From Legionellaceae bacterium (GTDB taxonomy: Bacteria > Pseudomonadota > Gammaproteobacteria > Legionellales > Legionellaceae), in the NCBI GenBank assembly GCA_018061965.1, contig JAGOTG010000003.1, positions 108,009 to 172,008 on the forward strand: DNA of 64,000 bases, written 5' to 3'. This document shows, piece after piece, positions 27,789 through 37,228 of this stretch. A program made the translations under genes and the position numbers. Every line of letters begins with the position of its first letter. Within the stretch, counting starts at the first letter, position 1. The notes below the pieces were generated by a model that saw only the letters and a program-made list of their open reading frames with translations, was not told the DNA's origin and made no database searches.

Positions 27789-28700
27789 TTAAACTTTTGC
27801 AGTTTTAGGCAACAACAACCAATAAGTGCCCTGGTTTTTAATATTGCTGGCGATTTTAGTTGCTTTGCTACCAGGACCCCAATACATATCTCCGCGTACC
27901 GCACCCCGAATGGCATTTCCGATATCTTGAGCAATCATAAGGCGATTGAACGGTTCCGCTTTTTTGGAAAAGTCTTGACGAACCTGGGTGGTGAGCCATA
28001 ATGGGGTACCCAAAGGGATCCATTGGCGATCAATGGCCATGGAATAGCCCGGGGTTAACGCCACGTCTTGAGCGCCGTGAAACGCGCTGTCTTCTGTTTC
28101 TTGGAAATAGGGATTTGAACTACCGCCTTTGACATATTCGATGGCCATATGTGAGCCATTATCCAACTGAATTATTGCAGATCCTTCCATCACCAAGGTA
28201 CTTAAATCTTTGGATGAAGCAACCCAAGCAATGGGTGCGCCTTTCTTTGCAGAATCATGCAGCGGAATAGAATATTTACTAGTCTTTGAACGGCTGCCTT
28301 CAATAGTCGCTGCGTAATAACCCGTAAATGTTCCTTGAGAAGGGGTCTTACCATTGACAGCAACGGGTTTAAACCAAGTTTGAAAGAAGGCACGAATACT
28401 ATATTTTGAATAAGCATTGACTTTCATTGCTGCACCGCACAATGGCTGCCAATCTTTTGCTTTTAAAGAAAAACGTGTATTACCAACGTTTTGTTCCGGA
28501 TTTTGCTTTAAAAACAGCTTGCAAGAATTACGGAAAGCTAAAAGCGATGGTTTTAGATCCGCATTTTCCCAGCCAGACAAAACTGCAAAGGCCTTGTTAT
28601 TAGGCAAAACCACCGCATCTGACGTGGTATGCCATATTTTCCAGGCAATTGTGGATAGGAAAGTGAGGCTTAATGTGGCCGCTATGTGTTTTATTTTCAT
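27789..28700 (-). CDS. mltA: Membrane-bound lytic murein transglycosylase A
   Basis: This is a MltA/3D-domain lytic transglycosylase of 303 residues, cleaving glycan strands to anhydro-muropeptides. It has FTGYYAATIEGSRS, VEGSAIIQLDNGSHMAIEYVKGG, YSMAIDRQWIPLGTPLWL and RLMIAQDIGNAIRGAVRGDMYWGPG with the catalytic Asp. The ATG at 28700 is preferred because it starts a proper signal segment (MKIKHIAATLSLTFLST). The frame is open to 28763, but that part overlaps a good promoter. No lipobox is visible, unlike E. coli MltA. Confidence 0.88.
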   Translation of the reverse strand: MKIKHIAATLSLTFLSTIAWKIWHTTSDAVVLPNNKAFAVLSGWENADLKPSLLAFRNSCKLFLKQNPEQNVGNTRFSLKAKDWQPLCGAAMKVNAYSKYSIRAFFQTWFKPVAVNGKTPSQGTFTGYYAATIEGSRSKTSKYSIPLHDSAKKGAPIAWVASSKDLSTLVMEGSAIIQLDNGSHMAIEYVKGGSSNPYFQETEDSAFHGAQDVALTPGYSMAIDRQWIPLGTPLWLTTQVRQDFSKKAEPFNRLMIAQDIGNAIRGAVRGDMYWGPGSKATKIASNIKNQGTYWLLLPKTAKV

Positions 28701-28709
28701 AAGATGTAT

Positions 28710-28738
28710 ATTATACCAGCATTTTATGTGTGACTCAA
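28710..28738 (-). promoter_or_regulatory. Promoter immediately ahead of mltA
   Basis: On the minus strand TTGAGT (28738-28733) and TATAAT (28715-28710) are 17 bases apart, with TGG ahead of the -10. Transcription would begin about 7 bases beyond the -10 box, that is 3-4 bases before the mltA ATG at 28700, giving a nearly leaderless message. Confidence 0.5.
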
Positions 28739-28785
28739 GGAGGTTGGTATAATATTTGAACAATCATGATCGAGTTGACCCACCA

Positions 28786-29760
28786 CTATGGCGTATTAAT
28801 AGATTGAGTCAAGATGCTGGTATGCCATGGGCCTGCTCTAGGCCCGGCTTCAGATTGATTTCTTTCTTTTTGGCGTTTCAAGATAACAAAGGTTTGCATG
28901 CTTATATCGCCGGATTGAACCGTAGCTACGGCTAAAAAATAATGACTTTCAACGGTGAGTAATTCACTAGGAATATGATATTTTTCAACAATGGGGATGA
29001 GTTCTTGTTGATCTCTAAAGGGTTTTTTACTGCGAACTTGCAAAATATGTGCGAGGTCGGTTTCTTTCATTTCATGACTCAAAGATTCTAAAATGGCTGG
29101 GGGTGCGGTATTCACATTAATGGGGGTTGCTTCAGGTAACGCGGCAATCAATGGCTCTATTTTTTGATAATATTTAGCTGAAATGCCATACACTAAGCGC
29201 AATTCAGAACTATGATACATGGGCATTTGACTGGGGTAATACGTTGGTTTTTGCCGGGCATATTTGTCATGCCATTCATCGTGGGTAGAAGTGACTTGGG
29301 GCGGATGTACCCAATATACGACCGCGTCTACGATTTCCTTACGCTCAAAAGACGTATTTCCGATATGGAGTTTTCCCAATAAACTATAAAACACAGACTG
29401 ATATTGTGTATTGGTCATATTGTTCAGATTCAACCGACCTTGCAAATCAAACAATTGTCCTGAAATAGTGACGTTAGGGTAGATATGCTGCAAATTTGGG
29501 GGAAAGCTCAGAATAGCCCCCGTTGTTTTGTTGGCTTTTCCTAACTCTTGTTTGGGATCTGTGATGCGATCCATCGCCCAGATACTGACAGCTTGGGAGG
29601 CAAGATAGAGTCGGTCAGTGGTTTCGATGAGACGGGTGGCTTCAATGGTATTTCTGATGCGTACAGAGATTGCCGTAGCCGTGATGGCGATGAGGGTAAT
29701 GATAAACAGGGCGGTTATCAGGGCACTACCTTGATTGGTGCGGGTTGTTTTTCTATGCAT
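28786..29760 (-). CDS. gspK: Type II secretion minor pseudopilin GspK
   Basis: This 324-residue large minor pseudopilin caps the T2SS pseudopilus tip. The prepilin segment NQGSALITALFIITLIAIT lacks Phe and Glu at +1/+5, as usual for GspK. Then come the characteristic INVNTAPPAILESL motif and a helix-hairpin-like region. It overlaps gspJ by 8 bases. It is the last gene of the gspF-G-H-I-J-K run read on the minus strand. Confidence 0.9.
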   Translation of the reverse strand: MHRKTTRTNQGSALITALFIITLIAITATAISVRIRNTIEATRLIETTDRLYLASQAVSIWAMDRITDPKQELGKANKTTGAILSFPPNLQHIYPNVTISGQLFDLQGRLNLNNMTNTQYQSVFYSLLGKLHIGNTSFERKEIVDAVVYWVHPPQVTSTHDEWHDKYARQKPTYYPSQMPMYHSSELRLVYGISAKYYQKIEPLIAALPEATPINVNTAPPAILESLSHEMKETDLAHILQVRSKKPFRDQQELIPIVEKYHIPSELLTVESHYFLAVATVQSGDISMQTFVILKRQKERNQSEAGPRAGPWHTSILTQSINTP

Positions 29761-30361
29761 AAAACCCCGTTGGGAGTGGTAAAACGATATCTAATGTGCC
29801 TGCTTTATCTAGAGACAGATGGCATACGATACTCGTTGGTAGGGGGGAAAGTTGCTTGCTTCTGTCTCTGGGGCGCATTTTCCAGTCGGTGTGGGGATGA
29901 TGTTTGGCATCCATATAGGTAAAACTACAAGCATTAAGGTGATCCAGGACCACTTGACTGTGAAATTGACGTCGATCTGGGGAGTCTAACAAAGTCCAAG
30001 TGCGGCGGATCAACTTACTTCCATAACACAGATAGGCAACTCGTTTTAAAGTCGAACGTTGCGCTCCAGCATTGGGATTGATATCCCCACTGCGTGTAAA
30101 TTCTACGCCATCAGCATGGGCAATCAAAGCTGGGAATAGGGCTTGTTCATTCCCTCTGATTGGGCGATTAATAATTTGTGTGGTCTCTCGGCGTAAGAGG
30201 ACCAAAGCTAATTCTATTTGATGATTACGTGTTGATTGCGTTTTTAACCGCTTATCGATGTTAAAGGATTGTGCCAGAATATAGGACGTGAAGCTGGCAA
30301 TAATCGCAAAAACGGCCAATGCAATGATCACTTCAATTAAAGTAAATCCACGCTGTTTCAT
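29753..30361 (-). CDS. gspJ: Type II secretion minor pseudopilin GspJ
   Basis: This 202-residue protein starts MKQRGFTLIEVIIALAVFA, a canonical prepilin peptidase site (G^F with Glu at +5). The start at 30361 overlaps the gspI stop as ATGA, so the two are coupled. GspJ binds GspI and GspK at the pseudopilus tip. The upstream extension of the frame is a shadow of gspI. Confidence 0.88.
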   Translation of the reverse strand: MKQRGFTLIEVIIALAVFAIIASFTSYILAQSFNIDKRLKTQSTRNHQIELALVLLRRETTQIINRPIRGNEQALFPALIAHADGVEFTRSGDINPNAGAQRSTLKRVAYLCYGSKLIRRTWTLLDSPDRRQFHSQVVLDHLNACSFTYMDAKHHPHTDWKMRPRDRSKQLSPLPTSIVCHLSLDKAGTLDIVLPLPTGFYA

Positions 30362-30759
30362 GGTGCGTATCGATAACCAATCAAGCGATTGGTAAAAGGT
30401 CCGGTTTTGCGTGGGCTGACGCTGACTGAAATTTGTTGTAAAGATTTCAATGCTGTAGAGGATACCGTCGCACGCCAATACCAAGTGGCGCCTAAAGTCT
30501 GGGTGGCATGGGTGGTCTCTTGATTCACTGGCACAGAGATGAGATTCGTTTGAATATCGGCAATGGCAGACATAGCGACCTGATGTGCGATGGATTTGTC
30601 TTTGAGTCGACTGGTGAATTGAATATTCAGTGAATTAGATTTTAATAAACTGGTCAAGCCTATGGCCAGGATGGCTAATGCGAGCAATACTTCAATTAAA
30701 GTAAAGCCACGAGATCGGACTTTTTTCAAATGACAGCTATTACCGTGTATCCGTATCAT
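30358..30759 (-). CDS. gspI: Type II secretion minor pseudopilin GspI
   Basis: This is a 133-residue protein with the prepilin cleavage segment SRGFTLIEVLLALAILAIG and the short soluble domain of GspI, with the WYWRATVSS pattern. ATG 30759 has GGGGTGG about 9 bases upstream; ATG 30777 is a possible alternative. It overlaps the end of gspH by 20 bases. Confidence 0.85.
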   Translation of the reverse strand: MIRIHGNSCHLKKVRSRGFTLIEVLLALAILAIGLTSLLKSNSLNIQFTSRLKDKSIAHQVAMSAIADIQTNLISVPVNQETTHATQTLGATWYWRATVSSTALKSLQQISVSVSPRKTGPFTNRLIGYRYAP

Positions 30760-31264
30760 TAAAAATGACCACCCCATTTTCGTTACCGATTACGCTAGCC
30801 AGATGCGGCTGCTCCGCTGAACCAAAATAAACTTTAAAGGGTGTCATATCTCCACTACTACTCATGGTAATCACTAATTTATCTGGGCTTTTACTACCAT
30901 AAGCCACCGCAATTTTGGTTTTGGCAGGCAGAGCGTGTGGTCGATAATAGGCGTTTTTGAGTGGTTGCCATTTACTTTGAACGTTCAAGCGTTGGCTAGT
31001 GTAAGCGGACTGGTTTAAGTGGATTTGCACTGTGGTTGATTCCAGCAAAGCTCGTTCATGCATCACTTGTAAAAACTGTGCAAACCCCTCTGCAGAAGAG
31101 CGGATTTTACGCGTCGCACCAAAGTCACCGAATGCCAACATGGCCATGCCAAAGGTGATTCCGATGATCAGCATGACCACTAGGATTTCGACCAGAGTAA
31201 ATCCTCTTTGTTGCTTGGATGCGTTTAACCTCTCATGGTCGAACGTTTGATTCCTGTTTGGCAT
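30740..31264 (-). CDS. gspH: Type II secretion minor pseudopilin GspH
   Basis: This 174-residue protein carries a prepilin segment QRGFTLVEILVVMLIIGIT preceded by a ~24-residue leader, then the GspH soluble domain (HERALLESTTVQIHL). The ATG at 31264 lies 4 bases after the gspG stop. The longer frame reaching back to 31360 overlaps gspG and is rejected. Confidence 0.86.
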   Translation of the reverse strand: MPNRNQTFDHERLNASKQQRGFTLVEILVVMLIIGITFGMAMLAFGDFGATRKIRSSAEGFAQFLQVMHERALLESTTVQIHLNQSAYTSQRLNVQSKWQPLKNAYYRPHALPAKTKIAVAYGSKSPDKLVITMSSSGDMTPFKVYFGSAEQPHLASVIGNENGVVIFNDTDTR

Positions 31265-31268
31265 GTCG

Positions 31269-31691
31269 TCAGTTGCTATCCCAATTTCCAATTTCTTCGT
31301 TGGAATCTTCCCCTTCAGTCTGCCCTTTAGGTCCATTGGTATACACATCCACGTCTCCATGTCGACCAGGATTCAAATAGTTATAGGGATTGCCCCAAGG
31401 ATCTTTAGGGAGAGATTGGATATAGTGAGTCCAATTTTGCGGTGTGGGACTGGTAGTCGCTTTGGTGACCAGAGCATTTAAACCTTGCTCAGTTGAGGGA
31501 TAAAACCCATTATCTAATTTATATAACTCTAAAGCGTTTTGAATGGCCATTACGTCTTGCTTGGCTTTGACCTTTCGAGCTTCATCCGGTCTATTCATGA
31601 TTTTAGGTACGACCAAAGCCGCTAAAATTCCGAGAATAACGACCACTACCATGATTTCAATTAATGAAAACCCGCGTTGTAATTCTTTCAT
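31269..31691 (-). CDS. gspG: Type II secretion major pseudopilin GspG
   Basis: This 140-residue major pseudopilin has the cleavage site in LQRGFSLIEIMVVVVILGIL. Then come the GspG-specific VKAKQDVMAIQNALELYKLDNGFYPSTEQGL (residues about 40-70) and PKDPWGNPYNYLNPG, and a calcium-site acidic loop near the end (EGEDSNEEIG). It assembles the pseudopilus that pushes folded exoproteins out through GspD. It lies 17 bases after gspF. Confidence 0.95.
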   Translation of the reverse strand: MKELQRGFSLIEIMVVVVILGILAALVVPKIMNRPDEARKVKAKQDVMAIQNALELYKLDNGFYPSTEQGLNALVTKATTSPTPQNWTHYIQSLPKDPWGNPYNYLNPGRHGDVDVYTNGPKGQTEGEDSNEEIGNWDSN

Positions 31692-31708
31692 TGATTTTTT
31701 CTCCTCTT

Positions 31709-32908
31709 TTAAGATACCAATTGTTCCATTGAAAAAATGGGCAATAACGTAGACAACACAATAAATAACACCACTCCTCCCATGAGAAGTATGATCATAG
31801 GTTCCAATAAAGTTAATGCCGTGTCGATCAACTGTTTGACCTCATTATCTAAATGATCAGCCGCACGCTCCATCATGCTAGCCAGTTGACCACTTTTTTC
31901 CCCACTGGCAATCAAATGCAAGGCCATGGGGCGCAAAAAAGTAGTGTTTTTCAAAGCGATATGGATCGCAGTTCCTTCCTTGACGTCTGAGGTGGCCTGA
32001 TCAAAAGCATGCCGCATAGTGGTGTTACTGACAAGACTGGCTGCTACGCGCATGGTTTCTAAGACATTGCCTCCGGCAGAAAATAAAATTCCAAAGGTAT
32101 GAATATAGCGTGCGACGTTCACTGTTTTGACCACAAAACCAATCAGAGGCAATTTTAAAACAAATTGATGCCATTTCCATAGATTTTTCGGATTTTTTAG
32201 GCTTTTTTTAAATCCCAAACCAAGTAGGATAATCAAACCAAGGCCATACAAAGCATAATTTTTAACAAAATTGCTGATGGCAATCAAGACGATGGTGAGT
32301 GCCGGTAATTTTTGCTTGGAATTGGCAAAGACGCCAATAATATCAGGTACCACGTACGCCAATAGAAAACTGATGATGGCAATAGAAATGACAATCATCA
32401 AACAAGGGTAAATCAATGCTTGTTGAATTTTTTGACGGATAGCTTGTTGGTTTTCAGTATAGTCAGCTAGTTTTTCAAGGACCAAATCGAGCCGGCCGGT
32501 ATGTTCCCCCGCAGCCAAAGTGGCGCGATAGAGTTCTGGGAATGCATGCGGATATTCTCCCATAGCTTGTGCTAAGCCAAATCCCTCCAAAACTTTGGCG
32601 CGCACGCCAATGATCAAGCGTCGGGAACCTTCTACCTCCGACTGATCAGCAACCCCTCGGAGGGACTCATCAATTGGGATACCTGCTGCAAGCAGGGTGG
32701 CTAATTGTCGGGTGAATAAAGCCAGATGTGCCGGACGCAATTTGTCATTTTGTTTGGATTGTTTGGATTTTTTATAGATTTGCACTGAGATGGGAATCAA
32801 ACCTTGTTCGCGTAATAACTGACGTGCATGGCGTTCAGAGTCGGCTTCAATCATGCCTTTGCTTGGATTCCCCGTTTTTTTCAAGGCCTGGTACTGAAAC
32901 GCGCCCAT
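31709..32908 (-). CDS. gspF: Type II secretion inner-membrane platform protein GspF
   Basis: This 399-residue platform protein has two repeated GspF/PilC helical domains (LALFTRQLATLLAAGIPIDESLRGV in the first, VARYIHTFGILFSAGGNVLETM in the second) and three membrane helices at about 165-190, 215-230 and near the C-terminus. MGAFQYQALKKTG is the usual GspF start, so ATG 32908 is taken rather than TTG 32923. It links the GspE ATPase to the pseudopilus. The gspC, D, E, L and M genes are not in this window. Confidence 0.94.
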   Translation of the reverse strand: MGAFQYQALKKTGNPSKGMIEADSERHARQLLREQGLIPISVQIYKKSKQSKQNDKLRPAHLALFTRQLATLLAAGIPIDESLRGVADQSEVEGSRRLIIGVRAKVLEGFGLAQAMGEYPHAFPELYRATLAAGEHTGRLDLVLEKLADYTENQQAIRQKIQQALIYPCLMIVISIAIISFLLAYVVPDIIGVFANSKQKLPALTIVLIAISNFVKNYALYGLGLIILLGLGFKKSLKNPKNLWKWHQFVLKLPLIGFVVKTVNVARYIHTFGILFSAGGNVLETMRVAASLVSNTTMRHAFDQATSDVKEGTAIHIALKNTTFLRPMALHLIASGEKSGQLASMMERAADHLDNEVKQLIDTALTLLEPMIILLMGGVVLFIVLSTLLPIFSMEQLVS

Positions 32909-33055
32909 GTTTTTAAACCACAATCTAATGAGATAAAGCTAGTGTATTCTATTGAAATGGAATAGTCACTCAGTTAACATCTGATCCGTGAAATGAGACG
33001 TTGTACCGGTTCTCGAAACGTCAAGAATTGTGGTGAATGCTTACGGAGCGGAAAG

Positions 33056-34465
33056 ATGAAAAAGAAGGATGTCTTAGCAATGCTGCAATCTTGCGAAGCA
33101 ACATTTGTTGATTTACGGTTTACGGATACGCGTGGGAAAGAGCAGCATATTACGATTAGTGCTTCTTGTGTGGATGACGAGTTTATTGAACATGGTAAAA
33201 TGTTTGATGGATCTTCTATTAAGGGTTGGCAGGCAATTCATCAATCTGATTTGGCTTTGATGCCTGATCTCAGTACTGCCGCTCAGGATCCTTTTTATCA
33301 AGATACAACGATAAATATTCGATGTAATGTGCGCGATCCCAGTACCGGAAAGGATTATGAGCGTTGTCCGCGTGCGTTGGCGCAGCGTGCAGAAACTTAT
33401 TTGAAGACGACAGGCATTGCAGATCTTGCTTTATTTGGTCCTGAACCAGAATTTTTTATTTTTGACGATGTTCGTTGGCAAACCGGCATCAATAAAGCTT
33501 TTTATGAGATTAATGCTGAAGAAGGCTATTGGAACTCTGGTAAAAGCGTAGATGGCGGCAATACGGGCCACCGCCCAGCGATAAAAGGTGGCTATTTTCC
33601 GGTGCCACCCGTCGATTCTTCGCAAGATATTCGTAGCAATATTTGTACAATATTAGAGAGTTATGGTATACCAGTCGAAGCGCATCATCACGAAGTCGCT
33701 ACGGCAAACCAATGTGAGGTGGCTACTCGGTATAATACGTTGACGAAAAAAGCTGATGAACTCCAAGTATTAAAATATGTTGTGCAGAATGTGGCGCACA
33801 ATCATGGTAAAACAGCTACTTTTATGCCTAAGCCATTGGTGGGTGATAATGGTAGTGGCATGCACTGCCATCAATCACTGATGAAAGATGGTGTGAATTT
33901 ATTTGCGGGTGACGAATATGCGGGCCTATCTAAAATGGCTTTGTATTATATCGGAGGTATTATTCATCACGCTCGGGCATTGAATGTGTTTACCAATCCT
34001 AGTGTCAATAGTTACAAACGTTTGGTACCAGGCTTTGAAGCGCCTGTTTTGTTGGCCTATTCTGCACGCAATCGTTCTGCGGCTATTCGGATTCCCCATG
34101 TCGGGAATGCAAAAGGAAAACGCATTGAGGTGCGGTTCCCAGATCCTTTGGCGAACCCCTATTTGGCATTTTCTGCCATGATGCTCGCGGGATTGGACGG
34201 GATTGAAAAGCAAATTCATCCTGGAGAAGCGATCGATAGAGATTTGTATGAATTACCGCAGGATATGTTGAAGGGGATTCCAACTGTAGCGCGTTCTTTA
34301 GAAGAAGCTATTACGCATTTGGAACAAGATCACGAGTTTTTGTTGGCGGGAGGCGTGTTTTCACATGATTTTCTACAAAGTTGCATTGAATTACGCAATG
34401 AGGACATCATGAAGTTAAAACACTTAGTACATCCATTTGAGTTTGAAATGTATTACAGTGATTAA
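33056..34465 (+). CDS. glnA: Glutamine synthetase, type I
   Basis: This 469-residue ATP-dependent glutamine synthetase is the same length as E. coli GlnA. It has [36 protein letters not shown], the ATP loop [17 protein letters not shown], and NRSAAIRIP. The adenylylation loop DLYELPQDM with its Tyr is conserved, implying GlnE-type control. The ATG at 33056 follows ACGGAGCGGAAAG. The frame is open to 32993, but the added residues are not part of the family. Confidence 0.96.
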   Translation: MKKKDVLAMLQSCEATFVDLRFTDTRGKEQHITISASCVDDEFIEHGKMFDGSSIKGWQAIHQSDLALMPDLSTAAQDPFYQDTTINIRCNVRDPSTGKDYERCPRALAQRAETYLKTTGIADLALFGPEPEFFIFDDVRWQTGINKAFYEINAEEGYWNSGKSVDGGNTGHRPAIKGGYFPVPPVDSSQDIRSNICTILESYGIPVEAHHHEVATANQCEVATRYNTLTKKADELQVLKYVVQNVAHNHGKTATFMPKPLVGDNGSGMHCHQSLMKDGVNLFAGDEYAGLSKMALYYIGGIIHHARALNVFTNPSVNSYKRLVPGFEAPVLLAYSARNRSAAIRIPHVGNAKGKRIEVRFPDPLANPYLAFSAMMLAGLDGIEKQIHPGEAIDRDLYELPQDMLKGIPTVARSLEEAITHLEQDHEFLLAGGVFSHDFLQSCIELRNEDIMKLKHLVHPFEFEMYYSD

Positions 34466-34509
34466 ATAGTTCCGGGCCACGGACTCCAATGAATGAAGGT
34501 TAAATATAA

Positions 34510-35529
34510 ATGATAGAAAGTGATCGTTTGGTGAGTTTAGAAGCCCATGTGGCTGAACAAGTATTCGATCGAGCGATCCGTCCGTTAAGTTTGAGCGAGT
34601 ATATTGGTCAAGATGACGTGTGTCAGCAGATGAAAATCTTTATTGACGCAGCCAATAAGCGCAAAGAAGCTTTAGACCATGTGTTGATTTTTGGTCCTCC
34701 TGGTTTGGGGAAAACCACGCTTGCCAATATTGTTGCCCATGAAATGGGTGTGAACCTGCGTCAAACATCGGGGCCTGTTTTGGAGCGAGCGGGTGATATC
34801 GCTGCAATTTTAACTAATTTACAAGAAAATGATGTTTTATTTATCGACGAAATCCATCGTTTGAGTCCCGTGATTGAAGAAATTTTATATCCAGCGATGG
34901 AAGATTATAAATTGGATATTATGATTGGTGAGGGCCCAGCTGCCCGCTCAATCAAACTAGAATTGCCGCCTTTTACATTGATTGGTGCTACCACTCGAGC
35001 GGGATCCCTAACTTCGCCATTGCGCGACCGATTTGGGATTGTATTACGCTTAGAATTTTATTCGGTTGCTGCATTAACCCAAATCGTAGAGCGCTCCTCC
35101 CGCCTCTTAAAAGTCAGTACCGATCCCGAAGGTGCGGCCGCGATTGCGTTGCGTGCACGTGGAACGCCCCGGATTGCAAACCGTTTATTGCGGCGCGTGC
35201 GAGATTATGCTGAGGTCAAAGCAGATGGGGTCATTACAGCGGAAGTGGCTTCGGATGCATTGGATATGTTGCATGTGGATCACCACGGATTTGACGTTAT
35301 GGATAGAAAACTACTGTTAGCCGTGATTGAGCGCTTTGCAGGCGGACCGGTTGGCGTCGATAGTATTGCTGCCGCAATAGGAGAAGAAAAGGGGACGATT
35401 GAAGACGTCATAGAACCTTTTTTGATTCAACAAGGATTTTTAATGCGCACAGCGCGGGGACGGATTGCAACGCCACTTGCCTATGAACATTTTGGTTTGC
35501 AAGTGATAACTCCAGTGGATCTCTCGTAA
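34510..35529 (+). CDS. ruvB: Holliday junction branch migration ATPase RuvB
   Basis: This 339-residue AAA+ motor drives branch migration with RuvA. It has [11 protein letters not shown], Walker [13 protein letters not shown], Walker [11 protein letters not shown], sensor [16 protein letters not shown], and the C-terminal winged helix with [14 protein letters not shown]. ruvA and ruvC, usually directly upstream, are not here; glnA is. A large inverted repeat follows the gene. Confidence 0.96.
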   Translation: MIESDRLVSLEAHVAEQVFDRAIRPLSLSEYIGQDDVCQQMKIFIDAANKRKEALDHVLIFGPPGLGKTTLANIVAHEMGVNLRQTSGPVLERAGDIAAILTNLQENDVLFIDEIHRLSPVIEEILYPAMEDYKLDIMIGEGPAARSIKLELPPFTLIGATTRAGSLTSPLRDRFGIVLRLEFYSVAALTQIVERSSRLLKVSTDPEGAAAIALRARGTPRIANRLLRRVRDYAEVKADGVITAEVASDALDMLHVDHHGFDVMDRKLLLAVIERFAGGPVGVDSIAAAIGEEKGTIEDVIEPFLIQQGFLMRTARGRIATPLAYEHFGLQVITPVDLS

Positions 35530-35552
35530 CACATGAAAAAAGATCATATAAT

Positions 35553-35714
35553 ATGCTTTGTATGATCATAATTTGCGTTTTTTGTCTGGTTAGTTTATCT
35601 TTAGCAAGCACTTTGGAGCTGGACAATAGACTAGCTATTGCGCGGCGTAAAAAAGCACCCGCTAAAGATAAACTAACCTGGTAAAAAAACCACAAATTAT
35701 GAGCATACAAAGCA
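35553..35714. repeat. 162-base inverted repeat spanning the ybgC start
   Basis: The left arm (35553-35605, ATGCTTTGTATGATCATAAT onward) is the near-perfect reverse complement of the right arm (35660-35714, ending GAGCATACAAAGCAT), about 53 bases each with a handful of mismatches and indels. The inner 18 bases (GGTTAGTTTATCTTTAGC) pair without mismatch. The 54-base centre has no coding sense. The right arm includes the ybgC ATG at 35699 and its first five codons. Confidence 0.85.
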
Positions 35715-36085
35715 TTTCCTACCGGGTTTATTTCGAAGATACAGATCTGATGGGTATTGTGTATCATGCACGCCATCTGTATTTTTTTGAACGAGCTCGA
35801 ACTGAAATGTTGCGTGAGCATGGGTTTTCATTGACAGTTATGGCACAAAATAATATTTATTTTGCAATTCGTGAGGCACAGGTTCGTTACCATTTTCCGG
35901 CGTATTTGGATGATTTTTTGAACATTACGACCTCGGTTGCCAATAAGACTGCATGTACATTACAATTCAAACAAACGATGTACAATCAAAATGATAAGCT
36001 TATTTCTGAGGCTACAGTGATGACAGTATGTGTTGATCAGGCTCTTAAGCCGAGACGTTTACCAACTCTGTTTATAGGAGAATAA
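35699..36085 (+). CDS. ybgC: Tol-Pal system acyl-CoA thioesterase YbgC
   Basis: This 128-residue hotdog-fold thioesterase is normally first in the tol operon. It has YFEDTDLMGIVYHARHLYFFERARTEML with the catalytic Asp, and VRYHFPAYLDDFL. The start ATG 35699 gives eight residues before the conserved YRVYFEDTD. It lies inside the right arm of a large inverted repeat and has no evident Shine-Dalgarno. It is 3 bases from tolQ. Confidence 0.92.
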   Translation: MSIQSISYRVYFEDTDLMGIVYHARHLYFFERARTEMLREHGFSLTVMAQNNIYFAIREAQVRYHFPAYLDDFLNITTSVANKTACTLQFKQTMYNQNDKLISEATVMTVCVDQALKPRRLPTLFIGE

Positions 36086-36088
36086 AAC

Positions 36089-36748
36089 ATGGGTAGCCAT
36101 GCCACTATTTTAGGTTATTTTTTACAAGCAGGGTTTGTCGTCAAATTTGTGATGATGCTGTTATTAATGGCGTCTGTTGCGTCTTGGACTTTGATTTTTC
36201 AGCGTGCTTGGTATTTTAAGCAGAAAAAAGATCACTATGAACTATTTCGCAAAGAGTTTTGGAATAGTAGCGATTTGGGCAAACTATATACCAAACTAGA
36301 GGGTGATGAGGAAGAGCAACGCGGATTGGCTGCGATTTTCTTTGCTGGGTTTAAAGAATTTTTACGCTTGGGTGAGCAGGGCACTATTGTACTCGAACCG
36401 ATCCAGCGTGCGATGCAAATCAGTCATTACAAAGAAGCCGAAAAACTTGAAGAACATTTGCCGTTGTTTGCTTCAATAGGGTCTTTAGCGCCGTATGTGG
36501 GATTATTTGGAACAGTTTGGGGGATTATGACTTCCTTCCAAGCATTGGGCCAAGCACAACAAGCAACAATTGCAATGGTAGCCCCTGGTATTTCTGAAGC
36601 GCTGGTTGCGACTGCTTTAGGGTTGTTCACGGCTATTCCTGCGGTGATTGCTTACAATCGGTATAGTACCCATGCCAATAGTTTATTAAACCGCTCTGAT
36701 TTGTTTCAAGAGGAATTGGTGGCACTGATTTCTGAGCAGATAAAGTAA
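36089..36748 (+). CDS. tolQ: Tol-Pal system proton channel protein TolQ
   Basis: This 219-residue protein has three membrane helices (about 12-35, 130-150 and 163-185), as in TolQ/ExbB. LPLFASIGSLAPYVGLFGTVWGIM and the GISEALVATALGLFTAIPAV helix are diagnostic. With TolR it forms the proton-driven stator that energises TolA at division sites. It has a good AGGAG ribosome site inside the end of ybgC. Confidence 0.95.
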   Translation: MGSHATILGYFLQAGFVVKFVMMLLLMASVASWTLIFQRAWYFKQKKDHYELFRKEFWNSSDLGKLYTKLEGDEEEQRGLAAIFFAGFKEFLRLGEQGTIVLEPIQRAMQISHYKEAEKLEEHLPLFASIGSLAPYVGLFGTVWGIMTSFQALGQAQQATIAMVAPGISEALVATALGLFTAIPAVIAYNRYSTHANSLLNRSDLFQEELVALISEQIK

Positions 36749-36757
36749 GGGAGCATT

Positions 36758-37228
36758 ATGTTAAAGAGAAGAACGCGCTCAAAAAGCCCTATCGCTGAGA
36801 TTAATGTGGTTCCTTATATTGACGTGATGTTGGTGTTATTAGTGATTTTTATGATTACGGCACCAATTTTAACTCAAGGCGTGACGGTGGATCTGCCCAA
36901 GGCTGAAAGTCAGGCAGTCAAAACTACGGACCGCGAACCGATCATTGTATCGGTCAATAGTACCGGAGAGTATTTTTTGAATGTGGATGCCAATCCAGAA
37001 ATGCCCATTGCACCTGAGAATTTAATGGTGAGAGTGGCCGCAGAATTGGCTTTGGCCAAAGAATCAGGCCAATCGGTCAATGTTTTGGTAAAAGGAGACC
37101 AAGGTGTCCCGTATGGACGTGTGGTGCTGGCAATGAGTGCATTGAAGCAAGCAGGCGCAGAGCAAGTAGGTTTGGTGACTGACTCTATGGCGTTGGAAGA
37201 ACAACAAACAGTGGTTGAGGCGCAATGA
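36758..37228 (+). CDS. tolR: Tol-Pal system protein TolR
   Basis: This 156-residue protein has a single N-terminal membrane helix with the proton-carrying Asp in VVPYIDVMLVLLVIFMIT, and then a periplasmic domain ending in VPYGRVVLAMSALKQAGAEQVGLVT. It partners TolQ and overlaps tolA by 4 bases (ATGA). Confidence 0.95.
   Translation: MLKRRTRSKSPIAEINVVPYIDVMLVLLVIFMITAPILTQGVTVDLPKAESQAVKTTDREPIIVSVNSTGEYFLNVDANPEMPIAPENLMVRVAAELALAKESGQSVNVLVKGDQGVPYGRVVLAMSALKQAGAEQVGLVTDSMALEEQQTVVEAQ

Noticed and set aside
32993..33055. Longer N-terminus for glnA
   Set aside because: The extra 21 residues are absent from the family, and a good ribosome site precedes ATG 33056.
35408..35821. 137-residue minus-strand open frame across ruvB end and ybgC start
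   Set aside because: It overlaps two conserved genes and the large inverted repeat; no ribosome site or recognisable protein.
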